The position numbers and the translations under genes are program-made. Positions 6,675 through 12,007 of a DNA stretch of 12,007 bases are shown piece by piece. The stretch's first letter is position 1; each line of letters opens with the position of its first letter. The DNA is from an uncultured Eubacteriales bacterium. Lineage in GTDB: Bacteria; Bacillota; Clostridia; Oscillospirales; CAG-272. The notes beneath the pieces are model-generated. The model ran no database searches, was not told the DNA's origin, and saw only the letters and a list, made by a program, of their open reading frames with translations. The stretch covers positions 1-12,007 of the forward strand of contig USPP01000015.1 of NCBI GenBank assembly GCA_900556615.1. The letters are read 5' to 3'.

Positions 6675-7568
6675 TTATTGCGCTGCGATTTCGCTTCCGT
6701 TTATGGGAATACTCTGTCTGAATTTTTTTCGGTAGACTATCGGGGAATAACCGGTTATACGTTTAAAGGTGGAGGAAAAATGGTGGGTATCGCAGAAATT
6801 GAGCTTGTCGGTTATTTCTCCTACCGAGAGAAACGAATTTGTCAGCATCATTTTTGCAAGCGCAATCTTTTTTTGGAGAATGTACTGATACGGGGTGATA
6901 GAATACTGAGCTTTAAAAAGACGTATTGCGTGCGCTTTTGAACAGCCGATGCGCTGTATGATGCTGTCAAAGCTTGACTTTTCCATACTGAAATCAATAA
7001 TATTGTCGATTTCTTTTTTCAGACGCATCGCGATATTTTCTTGTATAACCTGATTGCTTATATGATGAAGAAGTCTTTGAAGAATTTTGATAAATACAAT
7101 ACAGCAGCTGTCGTTCATCTCGTCTTTGGTCTTGCTGTTTTTAGCTGTTTCATTGAATTGCTGAAAGAGATCCAGTATTTCTACGTTTTCAATCAGATAG
7201 AGAGGCGTTATTCCATAGCCCTCGATTATTTTGTCCACGAGATCCCCGTACAGACAAAAGAAGATTTTAATCCACGGATCTTTCGCGTCCGAATAGTAAT
7301 AATGGGTAGCGTTTTTACGCAGGATATACACATCGCCTTTTTTGGCGACAAAACGCTCGCTGTCCTGAGTAAGGTAGCCTTTGCCTTCGATGATATACTC
7401 AAAGCACCATATCGGGGAATCGGGGCGGTATATAATATAGGATTCATCGCAGAATGCCATTCCCGCAAGCTGAACATTGAAAGGCTTTATATCCTCGGGA
7501 GTAAGCTTGAACATATCTTCATAGGGAGAATAATAGGCGAATTCCTCGTGCATATCAATAAATCTCAC
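6675..7568 (-). CDS. AraC-family transcriptional regulator
   Basis: This is a cytoplasmic DNA-binding regulator, probably of the carbohydrate genes transcribed divergently from 7839. Residues about 25-165 form a cupin-like AraC sensor domain (IWCFEYIIEGKGYLTQDSERF, then KKGDVYILRKNATHYYYS). Residues about 195-287 carry the two helix-turn-helix units of the AraC fold (SIIQRIGCSKAHAIRLFKAQ and VGEITDKLNFCDTHHFSSTF), ending GYSPIVYRKKF. Length 297 is normal. The frame opens with GTG at 7568, but no strong ribosome site precedes it; an ATG at 7553 (MHEEFAYY) is an equal candidate and would shorten the protein by five residues. A good housekeeping promoter lies upstream. By eye its GC content is lower than that of neighbouring genes (about 38% in one 60-nt sample against 47%), which could reflect a different origin. 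The sugar ligand is unknown. Confidence 0.92.
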   Translation of the reverse strand: MRFIDMHEEFAYYSPYEDMFKLTPEDIKPFNVQLAGMAFCDESYIIYRPDSPIWCFEYIIEGKGYLTQDSERFVAKKGDVYILRKNATHYYYSDAKDPWIKIFFCLYGDLVDKIIEGYGITPLYLIENVEILDLFQQFNETAKNSKTKDEMNDSCCIVFIKILQRLLHHISNQVIQENIAMRLKKEIDNIIDFSMEKSSFDSIIQRIGCSKAHAIRLFKAQYSITPYQYILQKKIALAKMMLTNSFLSVGEITDKLNFCDTHHFSSTFKRITGYSPIVYRKKFRQSIPINGSEIAAQ

Positions 7569-7630
7569 TTTCGCTTGTTTTCAGGATCTCGATCAGTTAG
7601 ATATTATTTATGTTTGGTGTTCCATTGATA

Positions 7631-7659
7631 TCATACAATAATTCTGTAAAATTGTCAAT
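7631..7659 (-). promoter_or_regulatory. Sigma-A promoter for the AraC-type regulator
   Basis: On the minus strand a perfect -35 TTGACA (7659-7654) is followed by a 17-nt spacer and TATGAT (7636-7631), one base from the -10 consensus. Transcription would start near 7624, giving a leader of about 55-70 nt. It points away from the sugar-binding gene, making the region a true divergent promoter region. Confidence 0.72.
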
Positions 7660-7733
7660 ATGTACAAAAATAAAGGCTTTTTTTCTACATGAAAAGAAAC
7701 CGATAAAATACCTTTTTAATTTGTAATATCAAT

Positions 7734-7747
7734 ATTTTGAACAAAAT
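7734..7747. promoter_or_regulatory. Inverted repeat, possible activator site
   Basis: ATTTTG (7734-7739) and CAAAAT (7742-7747) form a perfect 6-2-6 inverted repeat. It ends about 14 nt before the weak -35 of the plus-strand promoter, a typical place for a class II activator. AraC proteins more often bind direct repeats, and the tract is AT-rich, so chance is a real alternative. Confidence 0.3.
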
Positions 7748-7761
7748 GATAATATTATATG

Positions 7762-7791
7762 TTGCATTGCGGAGAGAAATTCCTTTATAAT
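7762..7791 (+). promoter_or_regulatory. Promoter of the sugar-binding/glycoside hydrolase operon
   Basis: A perfect -10 TATAAT (7786-7791) follows a poor -35 TTGCAT (7762-7767, 3 of 6) at 18 nt. A good -10 with a weak -35 is common in promoters that need an activator, which agrees with the divergent AraC gene. Transcription would start near 7798. Confidence 0.6.
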
Positions 7792-7794
7792 GGA

Positions 7795-7806
7795 GTTAAC
7801 GTTAAC
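7795..7806. promoter_or_regulatory. Perfect 12-bp palindrome, probable repressor operator
   Basis: GTTAACGTTAAC is a perfect palindrome with a central CG. It covers the predicted transcription start, 3 nt past the -10 box. Operators of LacI-family repressors typically have this size and a central CG step, and this position would block initiation. No LacI-type gene is in the window, so the repressor would be encoded elsewhere. Confidence 0.6.
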
Positions 7807-7838
7807 GTAACTGTATGTTCAGAAAGGACAAATTACTT

Positions 7839-9332
7839 ATGAAAAAGAAAAGGATGGCCGCGTTGCTGGCGGTTCTTGCGATAACACTTCCGATGCTTTT
7901 CGCTTCCTGCCGGGAAAACGGTGGAGACGGAAAAGACACGGATGTGAGTTCCGGTTCGGTATCCGGTTCTGAAAGCGGTGCCGATACGAATGAGACGGAT
8001 AAGCTTCCGAACGGTATTCCGGACAAAACCTATAACGGTACTTCTATAAGAATGATTACCGCAGCCGAGAGCGGAAACGGAATTGACGTCGGAATTACGA
8101 TGGACGAGGCGGTGGACAAGATTACGGAAGCGGTTTACAAGAGAGACCGTGCTGTCGAAAATTTGCTTGACGTGAAGCTGAATGTGCGTACGTATGAGTC
8201 GTATCCGGAGGCCTTCAATGCTTTGAAAACCTCGGTGGATGCAAGCTCCGACGATTATGATGTTGCTTTTTTACGCACCGACCAAGCCTTTTCCCTTGCA
8301 GGTGAAGAGAAGCTTTATGATCTTTCGAAATATGGCTGCATCGATCTTTCCGCTCCGTGGTGGGATTCTCAGGTTAATGAAAAGCATATGATAAACGGGA
8401 AGCTGTATCTTGCCGTCGGCTCGGCTTCGGTAAATGATCTGCTTAGAACACATATGTTCCTCTTCAACAGCAATTTGTTTGATGACAAGAAAATCGACTA
8501 TCCTTATGACGATGTTTCCGAAGGAACATGGACCATCGATAAGCTGGCACAGTATGCGGCGACTCTCAACGACGACGTAAACGGGGATACCGTGATGACA
8601 ATGGACAGCAGCGATATTTTCGGCTTTTCTTCCTATTCGTGGACATCGGCGTATACGCTTTGGTACGGCTGCGGAGGAAATGTAATCGGACAGGATGATG
8701 AAGGGTATCCGGTTGTCGACATCGATGAGGATAAGACGGTAAAGATATATGAAAAGCTTTATCAGGCGATTGTTTCAAGCGGTTCGAATTATGTCAGCGA
8801 CGGAAATCAGTATGTCGATCTCTATAACAGCTTTACGGAAGGTAGAGTGTTTGTGACAGAGGCCTGCATGATGCACCTCACACACTGGGAAACCTTCAGC
8901 GATATGAAGGACGATTACGGAATTATTCCTTCGCCTAAGCTGGATGAAACACAGGCGGAGTATATAAGCTATGCGGAGGTAGTAGAGCCGGCTGTATGCG
9001 TACCGATTACCGCTTCTGCCTCGGAGGAAATGCTGAGCGCTGTTATTGAAGCTCTTGCCTACGAGGGTTATTATACGATCACGCCGGCAGTTTATGAGAC
9101 TTCGCTTAAGGGAAGATTTGCAAGAGATGAGCAGTCAAAGGAAATGCTTGATATCATATCGCAGAACAGAACCTCCTGTCTTGCGCTTGTTTTTATTCCC
9201 AATACGTCAATCGTGACTTCCGTTCCCGTTCTTCTTCAAAACGGAACCGAAGAAATCGCGTCGGTGATAGCGGCGTTCCGCAGCGCTATGGAGGCGGGGC
9301 TTGCCGATGCCGTAAATAAATTCAGATCATGA
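7839..9332 (+). CDS. Extracellular solute-binding lipoprotein (carbohydrate ABC type)
   Basis: This is a surface lipoprotein that binds a sugar or oligosaccharide for an ABC importer. From the ATG at 7839 it has 497 residues. The signal peptide ends in a lipobox with Cys24 (MLFASC), followed by a Ser/Gly/Asp/Thr linker and a mature domain with typical family 1 binding-protein features: IRMITA start, DVAFLRTD, LSAPWWDS.., NGKLYLAVG, EGTWTIDKL, YGCGGNVIG. I chose 7839 over the upstream in-frame ATG at 7815 because AGAAAGGA lies about 10 nt before 7839 and the signal peptide then starts MKKK. No permease or ATPase genes are adjacent; the next gene is a glycoside hydrolase overlapping by 4 nt (ATGA). 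It must therefore serve permeases encoded elsewhere, or act as a glycan-capture protein. Control is likely by the divergent AraC gene and the palindrome at the start site. Confidence 0.88.
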   Translation: MKKKRMAALLAVLAITLPMLFASCRENGGDGKDTDVSSGSVSGSESGADTNETDKLPNGIPDKTYNGTSIRMITAAESGNGIDVGITMDEAVDKITEAVYKRDRAVENLLDVKLNVRTYESYPEAFNALKTSVDASSDDYDVAFLRTDQAFSLAGEEKLYDLSKYGCIDLSAPWWDSQVNEKHMINGKLYLAVGSASVNDLLRTHMFLFNSNLFDDKKIDYPYDDVSEGTWTIDKLAQYAATLNDDVNGDTVMTMDSSDIFGFSSYSWTSAYTLWYGCGGNVIGQDDEGYPVVDIDEDKTVKIYEKLYQAIVSSGSNYVSDGNQYVDLYNSFTEGRVFVTEACMMHLTHWETFSDMKDDYGIIPSPKLDETQAEYISYAEVVEPAVCVPITASASEEMLSAVIEALAYEGYYTITPAVYETSLKGRFARDEQSKEMLDIISQNRTSCLALVFIPNTSIVTSVPVLLQNGTEEIASVIAAFRSAMEAGLADAVNKFRS

Positions 9333-11134
9333 AAAGTATGAGAACAACTCGGATAGCGAAATCAAAACTGAGAAGAAAGCCGTTTGCCTGTATTTCCGCT
9401 TGGGGAATGTTTCATGTCGGCAGACAAATAAAAACGGCGCTTGTTATCCTATTTATTTTTACGGCAGTTGCTTTTGCTTCCTGTACGGATGCCGGCAACT
9501 CGGAGAAAGGAAGCGATAGTATGACGGAATCTGGAATTACGGAGGATTCTGATACCGGCGAGGGGAAAACGGTTCTTCCGGTTTCGGACTCTGAAATCGA
9601 TATTGCAATCGATTTTTCGGAAAGAGATTACGGTCAGACACCTTATCTCAAAAAATTTGATATGTTCGCAGCTACCTGGGCATGGTGTAATGATTTTACC
9701 GCCTCTCCTCAGCTTGATACCAAAAATCTCGGAAGAATATCCGACATAGCGGAGCTTCTCCCGGAGACGATACGTACTGACCTTTTCATGGGGTATTGGG
9801 GAATCGGCCGGGAAATCGGAAATTCTCCGCTGAAAAACGGGACGACCGATGAAGAATACAAGCTGGTAAAGGGAGTAACCGATGCGCTTAAAGCGAACGG
9901 ACTTGACGCAGAATTTATCTATTTTGCTTCCCCCGTTTATACCGGAGGCGGAATTGATTCAGACGCTTGGAAAAGCGTAGGGGATCTTGAAAAATGGAAC
10001 GAGCTTTGCTATAACATAGCCTCCTATTTTAAAAATAACGACATGAATGTCAAGCGTCAGGAGCTGTGGAATGAACCGGACTATTATATTTCCGATCCCG
10101 AAAAAGACGGTGTTTATTTCATGGGAAGCTGGCAGGACTATATCGACCTTTATATAAGCGGCGCCAAGGGAATCCGGGAAGCGGACTCCGATGTGCTGAT
10201 AGGAGGCGTCTCGGCGGCATGGATGAACAAGATAGCAAGAAACGGAGAGTTTGACGCTTTTCTTACGCAGTCTCTTGCGGCAGGCATTCTTCCCGATTAT
10301 GTATCATGGCATTTCTATGGCTCAAACGGCGGAATGAAAATGCTTGAGGAATATATTTCGGGAGCAAGAGACTGTCTTGAAAAAAGCGATGATTATGCTA
10401 CGGTTCAGCAGCATTTGAACGAGTTCAATGTTTCTCTTGATACAAGCGTTACTTCAGGATACGATATGGTAAGACTTGTGCTGAACACCTATTCCCGGCT
10501 TCTTGACGCTACCGATATCACAAGAGTTTCATGGACGTCGGCGCTTGACAGGAATCTTGAGGGATCGGACGCGCAGGCTTTGATTAATCCCAAAACCGGA
10601 GAGCGTACCCCGGCGTATTATACGCAGTGGATGTATGCAAGACTTCCGGTTGCGCCGGTAAAGGTATCTTCCGATACCGATCGGGTAACGGTTCTTGCCT
10701 CGGTTGGGAACACAAGAGCGGCGTTTATCGCATATGATACCGCATTTGAAAACAGCACAGTAACCTTTGATCTCAACGGAGTTGACTTTAAAGTCTGCGA
10801 TGTAAAGGTTTATACGATTGACAGAAGAAATCCGCAGAACAAGGTGTCTTCCAACAGTCCGGTTCTTCTCGGAGAGTATCAGAATGTCGAAACGGAGAGC
10901 ATGAAATATACCGTGACGATTCCCGAGGATGGCGCGATATATGTGGAGATCAATGAAAGAGATTCCGAGGTGAATGCCCATGAACGAAAAAGCGAGCTTG
11001 CGGATAAGGTTGTCAGAACCGACTATTGGTATGACGGAAGATGCGACGGCGGCGCTTATGCCTGGGTGAGCACAAAGAGCTTTGTGGCTTCTCTCGGAAG
11101 CGGGACATCGGAGACCTCCGTCGGGACCGCCTGA
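9329..11134 (+). CDS. GH39-like glycoside hydrolase lipoprotein, C-terminus lost by frameshift
   Basis: This is a probable cell-surface beta-glycosidase of clan GH-A, closest by pattern to GH39 (beta-xylosidase/alpha-iduronidase type). A long basic N-terminus leads to a membrane helix and lipobox Cys52 (AFASC). The catalytic barrel spans about 90-420. WNEPD gives acid/base E249 and HLNEFN gives nucleophile candidate E365. The 116-residue spacing is close to the 117 I recall for GH39 xylosidases. A beta-sandwich follows (about 425-560). The start ATG at 9329 overlaps the previous stop and lacks its own ribosome site, implying coupling; Met27 at 9407 would give a more normal signal peptide. The frame stops at 11134 inside a further domain that continues in another frame to 11480. 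Removing one base would restore 716 residues. The active-site domain itself is intact. Confidence 0.85.
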   Translation: MKSMRTTRIAKSKLRRKPFACISAWGMFHVGRQIKTALVILFIFTAVAFASCTDAGNSEKGSDSMTESGITEDSDTGEGKTVLPVSDSEIDIAIDFSERDYGQTPYLKKFDMFAATWAWCNDFTASPQLDTKNLGRISDIAELLPETIRTDLFMGYWGIGREIGNSPLKNGTTDEEYKLVKGVTDALKANGLDAEFIYFASPVYTGGGIDSDAWKSVGDLEKWNELCYNIASYFKNNDMNVKRQELWNEPDYYISDPEKDGVYFMGSWQDYIDLYISGAKGIREADSDVLIGGVSAAWMNKIARNGEFDAFLTQSLAAGILPDYVSWHFYGSNGGMKMLEEYISGARDCLEKSDDYATVQQHLNEFNVSLDTSVTSGYDMVRLVLNTYSRLLDATDITRVSWTSALDRNLEGSDAQALINPKTGERTPAYYTQWMYARLPVAPVKVSSDTDRVTVLASVGNTRAAFIAYDTAFENSTVTFDLNGVDFKVCDVKVYTIDRRNPQNKVSSNSPVLLGEYQNVETESMKYTVTIPEDGAIYVEINERDSEVNAHERKSELADKVVRTDYWYDGRCDGGAYAWVSTKSFVASLGSGTSETSVGTA

Positions 11135-11480
11135 CGACATGAGGGGCGTGGAGCTTTCGTTCGATACGACGGTTTCGGACGGTCTTAAGAAAAAATCGGA
11201 GCAGTCCATGTTTGGTATCATTGTCTCCTATTCGGCAGAGGGTGAATACGGAAAAAGCGTTTATTATGCGCTGAACGGGATAGACGGGAAAAGAGCCGTT
11301 CCGCTCGGAACCTGTCGGGACTATGATCTTTACAAATCACTCGGAGAAGGAAGCGGTATTTATAGGATCGCTCTCGACAGCGACGCTCCCGAAAACTGGG
11401 ACGGAAGAATTCAGCTTACTTTCATCATAAACGATATCGAAAAATCAAACGGCGCGGAATTTATTGTAGACGTCGGTTAA
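11135..11480 (+). pseudogene. Out-of-frame C-terminal domain of the GH39-like protein
   Basis: The reading frame open from 11070 to 11480 has no ribosome site and only a TTG as its first possible start (11082). From about 11130 it encodes a beta-rich segment (MRGVELSFDTTVSDG, then MFGIIVSYSAEGEYGKSVYYALNG, ending GAEFIVDVG). This reads as the direct continuation of the C-terminal sandwich begun at DYWYDGRCDGGAYAWVSTKSF in the hydrolase. A +1 shift anywhere between 11070 and 11131 joins them; the GGG at 11123-11125 is a natural slip or error site and its loss gives ...SVGPPDDMRGVELSF. The domain may bind carbohydrate, but I recognise no specific family. It could reflect a sequencing or assembly error, a recent mutation or programmed frameshifting, in that order of likelihood. 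Confidence 0.75.
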
Positions 11481-11535
11481 TCGGTCGTGCGGCGTTTGCA
11501 TAAAAATAAAAAATAAATTATACGGAGGAAAAAAC

Positions 11536-12007
11536 ATGAAAAAGGCATTGGCAATTTTCACGGCAGCAATGATGCTGATATCGGCATTTTCGGTTGCCGT
11601 AGCTGCGGAGGGAGAAGTTCCCTCTCCTATCGCGGTTTACAATTTTGAGGATGACGGGAATCTGGGAAAAGATGTTTCGGGAAACAAAAACTCACTTTCT
11701 GCAAAGGGTACGGTGAATCAGACAAACGGGAAATACGGGAAGGCGGCTTCCTTTAACTATGAGGGCGCGCTGGTTGCCTCGTCCGATGCCAACGGCGCGG
11801 ATTTTATCGACAAAATCGAGCTTTCCGGTTCTAAGCAAATGACGCTCATGTACTGGGTTAAGTACAGCAAGGCGGATCTTGAAAGCTGGAATACCGAATG
11901 GGGCTGGAGACGTATCGTTTCGAACGGTGTTGACGGCAGCACGGGCTACGGCGGCTTTACGATGCTGGGGCTCGTCGGAGATAACATCATCGTTCCGTCA
12001 AAGATCA
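11536..12007 (+). CDS. Secreted LamG/concanavalin-like domain protein (3' end beyond window)
   Basis: The gene is open from the ATG at 11536 to the window edge (157 codons seen). A strong GGAGG (about 11524-11528) fixes the start. A classical signal peptide (MKKALAIFTAAMMLISAFSVAVAAEG) with an Ala-x-Ala cleavage site near residue 23 shows export without lipid anchoring. The mature part begins IAVYNFEDDGNLGKDVSGNKNSLSAKGTV, followed by KYGKAASFNYEGALVA and KQMTLMYWVKYS. This is the order of strands seen in LamG-like jelly-roll domains, which often bind glycans in secreted enzymes. A catalytic or further binding domain may follow outside the window. It lies 55 nt after the hydrolase fragment on the same strand, with no terminator between, so it probably belongs to the same operon and acts on the same glycan. 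Confidence 0.8.
   Translation, partial: MKKALAIFTAAMMLISAFSVAVAAEGEVPSPIAVYNFEDDGNLGKDVSGNKNSLSAKGTVNQTNGKYGKAASFNYEGALVASSDANGADFIDKIELSGSKQMTLMYWVKYSKADLESWNTEWGWRRIVSNGVDGSTGYGGFTMLGLVGDNIIVPSKI

Noticed and set aside
6661..6677. AAAAAC/GTTTTT hairpin as a terminator of the AraC gene
   Set aside because: The stem is nearly all A-T with a 3-nt loop and overlaps the stop codon, so it is too weak to claim.
7815..7838. Upstream ATG at 7815 as the start of the sugar-binding protein
   Set aside because: The AGAAAGGA ribosome site lies after it and at proper distance from the ATG at 7839, which also gives a standard signal peptide.
10529..11221. 230-codon minus-strand open frame over the end of the hydrolase
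   Set aside because: It is antisense to the catalytic protein and its C-terminal domain, with no recognisable domain, promoter or ribosome site.
11493..11522. TTGCAT with a downstream TTATAC as a promoter for the LamG-like gene
   Set aside because: The -10 would almost abut the ribosome binding site, leaving no room for a leader; the tract is simply A-rich.

Overview
The window looks like a chromosomal segment from a low-to-mid GC Gram-positive anaerobe, most likely a gut Clostridia of the Oscillospiraceae/Ruminococcaceae type. The grounds are strong GGAGG-type ribosome binding sites, an energy-coupling factor (ECF) vitamin transporter, several lipobox proteins, an AraC-controlled carbohydrate locus and short 'TAAGGCAATACCGC' inverted-repeat elements. 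No rRNA, tRNA, phage, transposase or CRISPR was seen. The taxonomic call is inference.

Region 1 (1-3229, + strand) is an ECF importer operon: the transmembrane scaffold EcfT, a fused double ATPase EcfA that starts with GTG inside ecfT, and a substrate-binding S component. A diverged palindromic repeat overlaps the end of ecfA and fills most of the gap before the S gene.

Region 2 (3230-3651) has no gene. It holds a short palindromic element, an 11-bp perfect hairpin that may be a terminator between convergent operons, an inverted copy of the repeat found after ecfA, and a truncated third element.

Region 3 (6421 down to 3652, - strand) is a regulatory operon: an ECF sigma factor, a one-TM protein that is probably its anti-sigma partner (GTG start, 4-nt overlap), and a lipoprotein with a complete MIDAS von Willebrand A domain. 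A promoter of the ECF type (TGTAAC-16 nt-CGACTT) stands just before the sigma gene, suggesting autoregulation. A 180-bp element with perfect 14-bp terminal inverted repeats lies immediately upstream.

Region 4 (6675-12007) is a glycan-use locus. A divergent AraC regulator (- strand) faces an orphan sugar-binding lipoprotein. The latter overlaps by 4 nt a GH39-like glycoside hydrolase lipoprotein whose frame is broken near 11070-11131, leaving its C-terminal domain in another frame. A secreted LamG/concanavalin-like protein then runs off the window. A perfect 12-bp palindrome, GTTAACGTTAAC, sits on the predicted transcription start of the sugar-binding gene, suggesting a LacI-type repressor in addition to AraC.

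I do not see a clearly new defence or mobile system. The points most worth checking are the frameshift, the two small repeat families, the self-controlled sigma/anti-sigma/VWA unit and the doubly controlled binding-protein/hydrolase pair without permeases.
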